Shown: positions 1 to 8,719 of the stretch, piece by piece
Position numbering within the stretch: the stretch's first letter is position 1
How the letters are laid out: each line of letters opens with the position of its first letter
Source: Sphingobacteriales bacterium
Lineage (GTDB): Bacteria; Bacteroidota; Bacteroidia; Chitinophagales; JADIYW01
Direction of reading: 5' to 3'
Assembly: GCA_016719635.1 (NCBI GenBank)
Contig: JADJYT010000001.1
Coordinates: 248,001 to 312,000, forward strand
DNA length: 64,000 nt
Program-made: the position numbers and the translations under genes
Notes under the pieces: model-generated
Told to the model about the DNA's origin: nothing
The model's input: the letters and a program-made list of their open reading frames with translations, nothing else
Database searches by the model: none

Positions 1-1
1 G

Positions 2-1726
2 CTAAGCGACAACCTATACAAGGTATATAACCAGTTTACACTCAAGGTACAGCACAGCCGCTTTACGGATGGTCCCGAATTGGTCGTATCCTACGATGGT
101 ACTACTAAGGTGTACAACAAAAGCCTGGCGGAAATTGCCGATTTTCAGACACAATATTATAATTGGATAAACTGTAACGGAGTGTTGAACAGATGGAAAT
201 ATTTAACCGATCAACAGAAATTAAACCACGATAAGAACTATCCGGTACTAAGCAATACATTAAAACCACATCTCGGAATTAAATTCGATGTACCCACATT
301 TGAAAATCGCTATCCCAAATATTTTAAAATATTGGAAGACTTTTACAACAACTACTTAAACACAAAAGAGTTTCGCAAAATACTGCCATTGGCAGAAGAA
401 GGATACTTCACACCGCCCGGTGATACGGTTCGGATAATAAATCCCGAATCGAATGAGTTGCAGTATTCAAACGGAAAGGTAGGCAGAGACCCTAAGAAAG
501 ATTTTAAAAGCAAAGGGCCGTTCAAATCCGTGCCGCCGCCAAACAATGTAAAATTCTTTTTCATTTATCAGAAGTCCGACAAGGATACAGCCGTTAAAGC
601 CATCTACAATTATTTAAAAAATGGATTCTATCACGAAAAATTTCCGTTTCCAAGCATGAATGATTACATCAGATTACCCTTTGAACTGGATGTAACGGGA
701 AATATAGAATACGAAAACTTAAACGAAGCCATATCCACCGTACATAAAGCGATAAAGAATATGGATAAATTGCCCGACACAAAATACCTCGCTATATATA
801 TCAATCCTGTCCCTAAAGCCGATAAGGATGCAGGTCGCAATGCGATTTATTATCGCTTGAAAGAAATATTACTAAATGAAGGGATTTTATCACAGGTCAT
901 TAAAACGGAACACATTCACAGAAACGGCTACAAAAACAATGATTTTAATACCTTCCTGCCGCACCTGCAAATTGCAATGTTGGCGAAACTGGGTGGTATC
1001 CCCTGGCGTTTAAACAGACCCACTACAAACGAATTGATAGTAGGCGTAGGCGCATTCTTCTCGGTATCTCAAAAAACAAGGTTTGTAGGTTCTGCATTCT
1101 GCTTCAATAATGAAGGAATCTTTAAAGGCTTTGATTGTTTCAACGCAAACGATACAACGAGCTTGGCAGGTTCTATTCGAGAAGCGGTATTGAAATTTAT
1201 AGTAACCAACCATAAAGCAGATAGGTTAATCATTCATTTTTATAAAGACATAGGCAAAAAGGAATTGAGACCAATAATGGAAACCCTGCATAAATTAGGA
1301 TTAAATATACCGGTCATTATTCTTACTATAAACAAAACAGAAAGTAAGGAACTATTGGGATTTGACACCACAGACACAAAAAACCTGATGCCTTACAGTG
1401 GTACTATTATAAAAGTAGGCAGAAAAGAATATCTCCTGTTCAACAATACCCGCTACGATGAATATTCATCCCCGAAGAAAAAAGAATACCACTTTCCGGT
1501 AAAAATTTCTCTGGCATGTTCTGAAAGCGGCATGTTGGACGACATGGATTTGGTTGAGCAACTGATAGACCAGGTATATCAGTTTAGCCGTATGTATTGG
1601 AAAAGCACAGACCAGCAAAGCCTGCCTGTCACCATCAAATACCCTGAAATGGTAGCGCAAATCTATCCATATTTTCAGCATGATAAATTGCCTGATTTTG
1701 GAAAAGAAAACTTATGGTTTTTATAA
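2..1726 (+). CDS. Prokaryotic Argonaute (long pAgo), 5'-truncated by the window
   Basis: Guide-dependent nucleic-acid-binding protein of the Argonaute family, expected to act in defence against invading DNA. The reading frame is open to the left edge, so the N-terminus lies outside; 574 residues are visible. The first residues look like the end of the N domain (LYKVYNQFTLK, FTDGPELVVSYDG). The C-terminal third is a PIWI domain: GGIPWRL, then ELIVGVGAFFSV, RLIIHFYKD, LMPYSG, SRMYWKS, and a hydrophobic end LWFL typical of Argonautes. At the position of the first catalytic Asp of the PIWI RNase H fold (usually G-x-D) the codon at 1049-1051 encodes Gly, so slicing activity is doubtful. A partner gene, if any, would lie to the left. 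Family assignment is confident; subclass and activity are inference. Confidence 0.88.
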   Translation, partial: LSDNLYKVYNQFTLKVQHSRFTDGPELVVSYDGTTKVYNKSLAEIADFQTQYYNWINCNGVLNRWKYLTDQQKLNHDKNYPVLSNTLKPHLGIKFDVPTFENRYPKYFKILEDFYNNYLNTKEFRKILPLAEEGYFTPPGDTVRIINPESNELQYSNGKVGRDPKKDFKSKGPFKSVPPPNNVKFFFIYQKSDKDTAVKAIYNYLKNGFYHEKFPFPSMNDYIRLPFELDVTGNIEYENLNEAISTVHKAIKNMDKLPDTKYLAIYINPVPKADKDAGRNAIYYRLKEILLNEGILSQVIKTEHIHRNGYKNNDFNTFLPHLQIAMLAKLGGIPWRLNRPTTNELIVGVGAFFSVSQKTRFVGSAFCFNNEGIFKGFDCFNANDTTSLAGSIREAVLKFIVTNHKADRLIIHFYKDIGKKELRPIMETLHKLGLNIPVIILTINKTESKELLGFDTTDTKNLMPYSGTIIKVGRKEYLLFNNTRYDEYSSPKKKEYHFPVKISLACSESGMLDDMDLVEQLIDQVYQFSRMYWKSTDQQSLPVTIKYPEMVAQIYPYFQHDKLPDFGKENLWFL

Positions 1727-1872
1727 ATTTAAGAGAGCAGAAGCCTTATTTTTGATATTATTACACATTTTTGTTTGATAATTAATGTTAAATCCACTTA
1801 TTTATGCTTGTGTATGGAATATTTAAATTAACTCAGGTAAAAATTGTTCAATAATTTTAACATCTTTACGTT

Positions 1873-2184
1873 GTGAAAATTTTTACCATCATATTCAGCA
1901 TATACATTTTGATGCTCTCATTCGCACCATGTGGTGATAATGTTGAATGTGGTGAGCGGAAAAAAACGGAACAATCTCATAACAGCCACAAACATGAAAA
2001 TGAAAATTGCACACCATTTTGTATTTGTGCTTGTTGCGGTCAGCCTGTTGCAAGTAAGATTAATTATCCGATAGCTCAAACAGTTTTAAAACCTGAGAAT
2101 TTTATCAATTGTATAGCAATATACAACCAAACATTTATCTCTCAGTTCAGTGCCACTATTTGGCAACCACCTAAAATTTCTTAA
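1873..2184 (+). CDS. DUF6660 family small Cys/His-rich secreted protein
   Basis: Small protein (103 aa, GTG start) with an N-terminal hydrophobic signal-like segment (about residues 3-19), a His/Cys-rich middle (SHNSHKHENENCTPFC) and a CxCCGQP motif. This matches the DUF6660 proteins commonly encoded just upstream of CusA/CzcA-type efflux operons in Bacteroidota. It probably binds metal in the periplasm or outer envelope; the exact role is unknown. It is the first gene before the large RND fusion 90 bp downstream, from which a short hairpin separates it. Confidence 0.75.
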   Translation: MKIFTIIFSIYILMLSFAPCGDNVECGERKKTEQSHNSHKHENENCTPFCICACCGQPVASKINYPIAQTVLKPENFINCIAIYNQTFISQFSATIWQPPKIS

Positions 2185-2198
2185 TCGTCTCTTTTTTT

Positions 2199-2215
2199 GC
2201 ATTACATCGTAATGC
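2199..2215 (+). terminator. Short hairpin between DUF6660 gene and RND operon
   Basis: Perfect 7-bp inverted repeat GCATTAC/GTAATGC with a 3-nt loop, preceded by a T-run and followed by TTTTA. It could be a weak terminator or attenuator that lowers read-through into the efflux operon. The stem is short, so this is tentative. Confidence 0.35.
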
Positions 2216-2273
2216 TTTTATGCTTATTGATTAGCTCAATAGTAGCATTATTCACGATTATTAAATTTTAGAT

Positions 2274-5200
2274 ATGTTAAACAAAATCATCCATTTTAGT
2301 ATAAAAAATAAATTCATTATTGGTATAATGACTTTAGCACTCATCATTTGGGGCTTATGGAGCGCTACAAAATTATCTATTGATGCCGTACCTGATATTA
2401 CAAACAATCAGGTACAAATAATTACAATATGTCCTACATTAGCGGGTCAGGAAGTAGAGCAGTTAGTCACCTTTCCTATTGAGCAAAGCATCGCAAATCT
2501 TCCAGATATTGAAGAAACTCGAAGTATTTCAAGATTTGGTTTGTCTGTAATTACCGTAGTTTTTGATGAAAAGGTAGATATATATTTTGCAAGGCAGCTC
2601 ATTAACGAAAAATTAAAAGATGCTGAAGAAAATATACCGGAAGGTATTGGAATACCTGAATTGGCTCCGGTTAGTACAGGCCTTGGAGAAGTGTATCAAT
2701 ATGTTTTACATCCAAAAAAAGAAAGCGAAAGCAACTATACTGCAATGGATCTGCGTACCATGCAGGATTGGATTGTGGCAAGACAATTGAATGGAACAAA
2801 AGGGGTAGCGGAGGTAAATAGTTTTGGGGGGAAATTAAAGCAGTATGAAGTTGCTGTTAATCCTAATCGGTTGAAAGCAATGGGAGTAACCATACCGGAT
2901 ATTTTTAACGCATTAGACAAAAATAATCAAAACACTGGAGGTGCGTATATTGATAAAAAGCCTAACGCCTATTTTATTCGTGGCGTGGGTTTGGTTACAT
3001 CGTTAGAAGATGTAAAGAATATTATGGTTAAAAGCAATCCTAACAGTGTACCAGTTTTTATAAAAGATGTAGCAGAAGTAAAGTTTGGATATGCGGTGCG
3101 CTACGGTGCAATGACTTATAACGGCGAAGTGGATGCCGTTGGTGGTGTGGTAATGATGCTGAAAGGTCATAATAGCAGCGATGTGGTAAAACGCATCAAA
3201 GAAAAAATGGTTACTATACAAAAATCATTGCCGGAGGATGTGGTGATTGAAGCCTATTTAGACAGAACCGATTTAGTAAAACGTGCAATATCAACCGTTG
3301 AAAAAAACCTGATTGAAGGTGCATTGATTGTCATTTTTGTATTGGTTGTTTTTCTTGGCAATTTAAGAGCAGGTTTAATTGTTGCATCAGCAATTCCATT
3401 ATCCATGTTATTTGCATTAGGCTTGATGAATGTATTTGGTGTAAGTGCCAATTTAATGAGTTTAGGTGCAATTGATTTTGGTTTAATTGTAGATGGTGCA
3501 GTTATTATAGTGGAAGCTACATTACACCATTTAGGCTTAAGGAAATCCACTCAAAAATTATCTCAGTCAGATATGGACAATGAGGTATTTAAATCAGCCT
3601 CTAAAATAAGAAGTAGTGCTGCATTTGGCGAAATAATTATATTGATTGTTTACATTCCGATACTTTCATTAATCGGTATTGAAGGTAAAATGTTTAAACC
3701 TATGGCAATGACAGTAGGTTTTGCAATATTGGGTGCGTTAATACTATCGTTAACCTATATACCAATGATGTGTGCTTTGATTTTGCCAAAACAACAAAAT
3801 CAACGGAAAAACTTTTCTGACAAGATGATGGATTATTTTTATGGAATTTATAAACCTTTATTGCTAAAAGCGATTAGAATTAAATATGTTTTAATATCGG
3901 TTACAGTAGTATTATTTGCTGCAGCTCTATTTTTATTCAGCAGAATAGGTGGCGAATTTATTCCAACACTTCAGGAAGGAGATTTCGCATTTCATTGTAT
4001 TTTACCACAAGGCACTTCATTGAGCCAAAGCATAGAAACATCTATGCAGGCTTCAAGAGTAATTAAAAGGTTTGACGAAGTGAAAATGATAGTTGGAAAA
4101 ACAGGTGCGGCAGAAGTGCCTACTGACCCGATGCCCCCGGAAGCAACAGATATGATGATTATTCTAAAACCTCAGAAAGAATGGAAATCTAAAAAAAGCT
4201 ACAATGAATTAGCAGACGAAATTGAGGAAAAATTAGAAGCTATTCCTGGGGTTTTCTTTGAAAAGAATCAACCGATACAGATGCGTTTTAATGAGTTAAT
4301 GACAGGTATCCGTCAGGATGTGGCAGTAAAGGTTTTCGGCGAAAATATGGACACACTACTATTATATGCAAATAAAATAGGCAAAGTCATTCAAAACGTA
4401 GATGGAGCATCTTCTCCTATGGTTGAACGTGTAGATGGCTTACCACAAATTAATATAGAATACGACAGAATGCGATTAGCTAATTATAATTTAAACATAG
4501 AAGATGTAAACGCAATGGTAAGTACAGCTTTTGCGGGTAAATCAGCAGGTGTTGTTTATGAAAACGAACGTAAATTTGACCTGGTAGTTCGTTTAGATAG
4601 TGCATATCGGAGTAGTATTGATGATGTAAACAATCTGTTCATTCCAACACCATCAGGCAATCAGATACCATTATCGCAGGTAGCAAATGTATCATACAAA
4701 TTAGGAGCGGCACAAATAAGTCGTGAAGCAGGTAAAAGAAGAATTGTAGTAGGCTTTAATGTAGATGGCAGAGATGTGCAAAGTGTGGTAGAGGAAATCC
4801 AACAGAAATTAAGTGCTGAAATCAAATTGCCGGCAGGTTATTATTTCAATTATGGTGGTACTTTTGAGAATTTACAAAAGGCATCAAAACGTTTAATGAT
4901 AGCAGTACCTGTTTCTTTACTGCTAATTTTTATGTTGCTCTATTTTACATTCAATTCTTTAAAACAGGCATCGCTTATTTTCACAGCCATTCCCATGAGT
5001 GCCATAGGTGGTGTGTTTGCTTTGTTATTACGCGGTATGCCATTTAGCATATCGGCAGGCATTGGTTTTATAGCCTTGTTTGGCGTCGCTGTATTAAACG
5101 GTATTGTATTAATAGGCACATTCAATCAGTTAGAAAAAGAAGGCTGGCATGATGTCATTAGCCGTGTTATTGAAGGCACTAAAATTCGCTTACGGCCGGT

Positions 5201-6641
5201 GTTAATGACAGCAACAGTAGCTTCTTTCGGATTCTTACCAATGGCATTAAGCGGAAGCGCTGGTGCGGAAGTTCAAAAACCATTGGCAACAGTAGTAATT
5301 GGTGGTTTAATCTCTGCTACTTTTTTAACTTTATTTGTACTGCCTCTGCTATACATCATTTTCAATTCTAAAATCTCATTAAAAAGAAAATCAAAAATGA
5401 AACCTGTTACTACTGTTTTAGTATTTCTATTGTTATCAATACAATACTCAAATGCACAAACTACATCACAGCAACTAAGTGTAGAAGATGCAGTAAGTAT
5501 AGCACTTAAAAACAGTACAAAACTAAAAGCAAACGAGTTATCTATATTGGCTGCTAAAAGTTTAAGTAAATCTGCAAAAGAGATTCCAAAAACTAATTTC
5601 AATGTACAGTTAGGTCAATACAATAGTAAGCAATTTGATAATGCATTTGAGATTTCTCAAACTATTCCGTTTCCTTCTTTATTCGCTGCAAAAAAAGGAG
5701 TAATTAAAGCAGAAGTAGTTAGTAAAGAATTAATGAAGCAAGTAACCCAAAATGAAATAAAAGCACAAGTGCAAACCTATTATTATCAATTATTATTTTT
5801 ACAAAATAATAAAAATAAATTACTGTATTTAGATAGTTTGTACGTTGATTTTGTAAATGCTTCTGCACTTCGTTATAAAACAGGAGAAACGAAACAATTG
5901 GAAAAAACAACCGCCGAATCAAAACGAAGTGAAATAAAGTTATTGTTGCAGCAAAGCGAAAATGATGTAACAGCAACATATAATTTGCTAAAAATGTGGA
6001 TGAATACAGATGATGATTTTACTATTGAAGATACAAAATCATATCAACCATTAGTAACAACTACTATTTTAGATAGCACATTACTTTCACAAAATCCAAC
6101 AATAAAAATAATATTGCAGGATGCAGAAGTGGTTGAACAAAATAAAAAAGCAGAAAAAGCATTAGGCTTACCTGATTTTACGTTTGGTTATAACAATCAA
6201 TCATTAATTGGTTTCCAAACCATCAACAATCAGGAAAAATATTTTAATGCTGGAAATCGTTTCCATGTTGGTACTGTTGGCATTGGCATACCACTTACAT
6301 TTGGTGCTACTAAAGCAAAAATAAAATCGTTAGAGTATCAAAAGCAGGCATTGCAAGCTACTGCACAAACCGAGCAACACCAGTTAGAAATACAATTATT
6401 GAATGCATTCCAACAATACAATCAGTATTTAATGCAATATAATTACTATACACAACAAGCTATTCCAACTGCAACTGAAATAATAAAAGCGGCAAAATTA
6501 GGATATAAAACTGGCGAAGCAAGTTATATCGAATACATATTAGCATTGCAAAATGCCACCGATACAGAATTAAAGTATTTGCAATCCATACAGCAAATCA
6601 ATCAATCGGTTATTAATATCAATTATCTAATCAGTAAATAA
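2274..6641 (+). CDS. czcA: CzcA-type heavy-metal RND permease fused to a TolC-type outer-membrane channel
   Basis: One 1455-residue reading frame holding two proteins. Residues 1 to about 1041 are an inner-membrane HME-RND permease, driven by protons, that exports divalent cations from the periplasm. TM4 carries DFGLIVDGAVIIVE with Asp401, Asp407 and Glu414, the charge pattern of CzcA-type (Zn/Co/Cd) pumps rather than CusA. From Met1042 a second signal peptide starts (MKPVTTVLVFLLLSIQ, ending YSNAQ), followed by about 390 residues of an outer-membrane-factor (TolC/CusC) protein with long coiled helices, without a stop codon in between. Such fusions are known in Bacteroidota CusA/CzcA annotations. 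The internal signal peptide suggests the chain is cut after export into two working parts (inference). The adaptor gene follows 7 bp downstream, so all three parts of the pump are co-transcribed. Confidence 0.92.
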   Translation: MLNKIIHFSIKNKFIIGIMTLALIIWGLWSATKLSIDAVPDITNNQVQIITICPTLAGQEVEQLVTFPIEQSIANLPDIEETRSISRFGLSVITVVFDEKVDIYFARQLINEKLKDAEENIPEGIGIPELAPVSTGLGEVYQYVLHPKKESESNYTAMDLRTMQDWIVARQLNGTKGVAEVNSFGGKLKQYEVAVNPNRLKAMGVTIPDIFNALDKNNQNTGGAYIDKKPNAYFIRGVGLVTSLEDVKNIMVKSNPNSVPVFIKDVAEVKFGYAVRYGAMTYNGEVDAVGGVVMMLKGHNSSDVVKRIKEKMVTIQKSLPEDVVIEAYLDRTDLVKRAISTVEKNLIEGALIVIFVLVVFLGNLRAGLIVASAIPLSMLFALGLMNVFGVSANLMSLGAIDFGLIVDGAVIIVEATLHHLGLRKSTQKLSQSDMDNEVFKSASKIRSSAAFGEIIILIVYIPILSLIGIEGKMFKPMAMTVGFAILGALILSLTYIPMMCALILPKQQNQRKNFSDKMMDYFYGIYKPLLLKAIRIKYVLISVTVVLFAAALFLFSRIGGEFIPTLQEGDFAFHCILPQGTSLSQSIETSMQASRVIKRFDEVKMIVGKTGAAEVPTDPMPPEATDMMIILKPQKEWKSKKSYNELADEIEEKLEAIPGVFFEKNQPIQMRFNELMTGIRQDVAVKVFGENMDTLLLYANKIGKVIQNVDGASSPMVERVDGLPQINIEYDRMRLANYNLNIEDVNAMVSTAFAGKSAGVVYENERKFDLVVRLDSAYRSSIDDVNNLFIPTPSGNQIPLSQVANVSYKLGAAQISREAGKRRIVVGFNVDGRDVQSVVEEIQQKLSAEIKLPAGYYFNYGGTFENLQKASKRLMIAVPVSLLLIFMLLYFTFNSLKQASLIFTAIPMSAIGGVFALLLRGMPFSISAGIGFIALFGVAVLNGIVLIGTFNQLEKEGWHDVISRVIEGTKIRLRPVLMTATVASFGFLPMALSGSAGAEVQKPLATVVIGGLISATFLTLFVLPLLYIIFNSKISLKRKSKMKPVTTVLVFLLLSIQYSNAQTTSQQLSVEDAVSIALKNSTKLKANELSILAAKSLSKSAKEIPKTNFNVQLGQYNSKQFDNAFEISQTIPFPSLFAAKKGVIKAEVVSKELMKQVTQNEIKAQVQTYYYQLLFLQNNKNKLLYLDSLYVDFVNASALRYKTGETKQLEKTTAESKRSEIKLLLQQSENDVTATYNLLKMWMNTDDDFTIEDTKSYQPLVTTTILDSTLLSQNPTIKIILQDAEVVEQNKKAEKALGLPDFTFGYNNQSLIGFQTINNQEKYFNAGNRFHVGTVGIGIPLTFGATKAKIKSLEYQKQALQATAQTEQHQLEIQLLNAFQQYNQYLMQYNYYTQQAIPTATEIIKAAKLGYKTGEASYIEYILALQNATDTELKYLQSIQQINQSVININYLISK

Positions 6642-6648
6642 ATACAAA

Positions 6649-7950
6649 ATGAAGTTTAATATAAAATCTATCCACAATAAATATCTAATGCTAATTATAA
6701 TAGCATTATTTACTGCATGTTCGCATAATGAAAGTGATGGTCATAAACACGGAACAACACAAGAAGCCAAAGAAGAAAAAACAACAGGTGAACTGGAGGA
6801 AAAAAGTACAGAAGCCTCGATTGCATCACTTACCGCTGTACAGATCAAAACCGTAGGCATTGTATTAGGGAGCATAGAACAGAAGCAGCTAACCGCTACA
6901 TTAAAAGTTAATGGTGCATTGAGGGTGCCAAATAATAATAAAGCAAATGCAACTTCTTTGTATGGTGGTGTTATCAAAACCATAAATGTACAGGTAGGTA
7001 GTTATGTAAAAAGTGGACAAGTAATTGCAACAATTACTAATCCTCAATTTATACAATTACAGGAAGAATACTTAACCATTGCAAGTAAAATAACGTATGC
7101 AGAACAAGAGTTAGCACGTCAAAAAGAATTGAACGATGGCAATGCTGGTGCATTAAAAAACTATCAGAGTGCCGATGCAGAACTAAAAACATTACGCACA
7201 CGAAGAGCATCATTACAACAGCAAATACAACTCATGGGTATCAATCCAAGCAATGTAAGTAACACAAATCTGCAATCAGCATTAGTTGTTAAAAGTCCGA
7301 TAAATGGCACTATCAGTAACGTATTAGCTAAAATCGGAAGCTATGTAGATGTATCATCACCTGTTGCAGAAATTGTAGATAATAATCAGTTACATTTAGA
7401 TTTAAATGTTTTTGAAAAAGACTTACCAATGCTAAAAGTAGGACAGGTAATTCATTTTACATTAACCAACAATCCGGTAAATGAATACGATGCTAAAATT
7501 TACAGTATAGGCACCTCATTTGAAAATGACAGTAAAACCATTCCAATACATTGTACTGTACAAGGCAATAAAACAGGACTCATAGATGGTATGAATATTA
7601 CAGCTATTGTTAGTTTAAATAATGTAACTACATCAGCAGTACCAAACGAAGCCATTGTAGATGCAGAAGGTAAAAGTTATATCTTTGTAATCACGGATAA
7701 AAAACCAGACGAACATCACGATGAAGAAGAAGGACACAAGCATGCAGCAAATGAGAAACATGATGAAGAAAAAGAAAAACAACCAACTACAAACTTTGAG
7801 AGAATAGAAATTGTAAAAGGTGTTTCAAATGTTGGATATACAGCAATTACAACAGTAACAGAAATACCAAAAGATGCAAAAATTGTAACCAAAGGTGCAT
7901 TTTTTGTCAATGCTAAATTAACTAACCAAGGCGAAGCACATGAACATTAA
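6649..7950 (+). CDS. czcB: RND efflux periplasmic adaptor (membrane fusion protein), lipoprotein
   Basis: Links the RND permease to the outer-membrane channel in the tripartite metal pump. 433 aa. The N-terminus is a lipoprotein signal (ALFTAC lipobox, Cys near residue 24) followed by a His/Glu-rich stretch (HNESDGHKHG) likely to bind metal. Barrel-sandwich/lipoyl motifs appear in the middle (YGGVIKTINVQVGSYVKSGQ and VVKSPINGTISNVLAKIG) with a helical hairpin between them. A second His-rich loop (DEHHDEEEGHKH) lies near the C-terminus. The gene follows the RND-TolC fusion with a 7-bp gap. The two His-rich patches fit Zn/Co/Cd handling. Confidence 0.9.
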   Translation: MKFNIKSIHNKYLMLIIIALFTACSHNESDGHKHGTTQEAKEEKTTGELEEKSTEASIASLTAVQIKTVGIVLGSIEQKQLTATLKVNGALRVPNNNKANATSLYGGVIKTINVQVGSYVKSGQVIATITNPQFIQLQEEYLTIASKITYAEQELARQKELNDGNAGALKNYQSADAELKTLRTRRASLQQQIQLMGINPSNVSNTNLQSALVVKSPINGTISNVLAKIGSYVDVSSPVAEIVDNNQLHLDLNVFEKDLPMLKVGQVIHFTLTNNPVNEYDAKIYSIGTSFENDSKTIPIHCTVQGNKTGLIDGMNITAIVSLNNVTTSAVPNEAIVDAEGKSYIFVITDKKPDEHHDEEEGHKHAANEKHDEEKEKQPTTNFERIEIVKGVSNVGYTAITTVTEIPKDAKIVTKGAFFVNAKLTNQGEAHEH

Positions 7951-7961
7951 AATTAAATGCT

Positions 7962-8330
7962 ATGAAAATAAATACTAAAATGCCGGTAAAATTAATTCCA
8001 TTCTATGAATCCGAGTTAAGCAATGCAAAAGTAACATTTCAAAAAAATGATTTAGCGGATAGTTGGTATCACTTAGAACGTGCGCATATCTTAGCACAAC
8101 CATATCCAATAGAACACACGGTAGTTCATTGGCAAATGCTTTTATTTGGAATTAAAATAAAAGATACAAAAGAAATCATTGGACAAATTCCACGCTTATT
8201 AGTCGGTGGCGTTAAATCATTTGTCGGCAAAATTCCTACAGGGAACACAGGTGGCGCAAATGTACCACCATTAAAGGTTATGGAAATTCCAAACGACCTC
8301 AAAGAAATCATTAATAATTCTAAAAACTAA
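7962..8330 (+). CDS. DUF3703 family protein
   Basis: 122-residue protein matching the DUF3703 pattern: a helical region with WYHLERAHILAQPYPIEHT and WQMLLFGI, then the conserved IPTGNTGGANVPPLKVMEIP near the end. No signal peptide or membrane segment, so probably cytoplasmic. Function unknown; the family is recurrent next to heavy-metal efflux genes, and here it lies between the adaptor and the HMA protein with gaps of 11 and 26 bp, in the same operon. Confidence 0.82.
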   Translation: MKINTKMPVKLIPFYESELSNAKVTFQKNDLADSWYHLERAHILAQPYPIEHTVVHWQMLLFGIKIKDTKEIIGQIPRLLVGGVKSFVGKIPTGNTGGANVPPLKVMEIPNDLKEIINNSKN

Positions 8331-8356
8331 AATTTCTTCACTAAAATAATTAATCA

Positions 8357-8710
8357 ATGAAAACAATCACCAAATTATTTCTAATTACAGCATCTTTATT
8401 TTTTTTCTCAAATAATATAATTGCACAAACAGCTTACACAACTACAACTATAAAAACTAAAATCTATTGCGACCATTGCAGTCAATGCGAATCATGCAAA
8501 TCCCGCATAGAGAAATCCGTAAAGAAATTAAAAGGAGTTAAAACGGTAACATTAGATGTGCAAAATTCAAGAATAAAAATTTCATTTAATCCGACACAGG
8601 TAAGTATTAAAAGCATTAAAGACCAGATTAACAAAGCGGGATATGATGCAGATGACCAAAAGGCAACTGCTGAATATGTAGAACAATTAGACGGATGCTG
8701 TAAACAATAA
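8357..8710 (+). CDS. Secreted heavy-metal-associated (HMA) domain protein
   Basis: 117 residues: a signal peptide (about residues 1-23, ending IIAQ) followed by one ferredoxin-like HMA domain with the metal site CDHCSQCESCKSRIEK. The domain carries extra cysteines, and the protein ends in a second Cys pair (DGCCKQ). It is predicted to bind a soft or transition metal ion in the periplasm. The next gene, 9 bp on, is a Zn/Cd-type ATPase that itself lacks an N-terminal HMA domain, so the domain normally fused to the pump is a separate, exported protein here. Confidence 0.85.
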   Translation: MKTITKLFLITASLFFFSNNIIAQTAYTTTTIKTKIYCDHCSQCESCKSRIEKSVKKLKGVKTVTLDVQNSRIKISFNPTQVSIKSIKDQINKAGYDADDQKATAEYVEQLDGCCKQ

Positions 8711-8719
8711 AAATACAAG

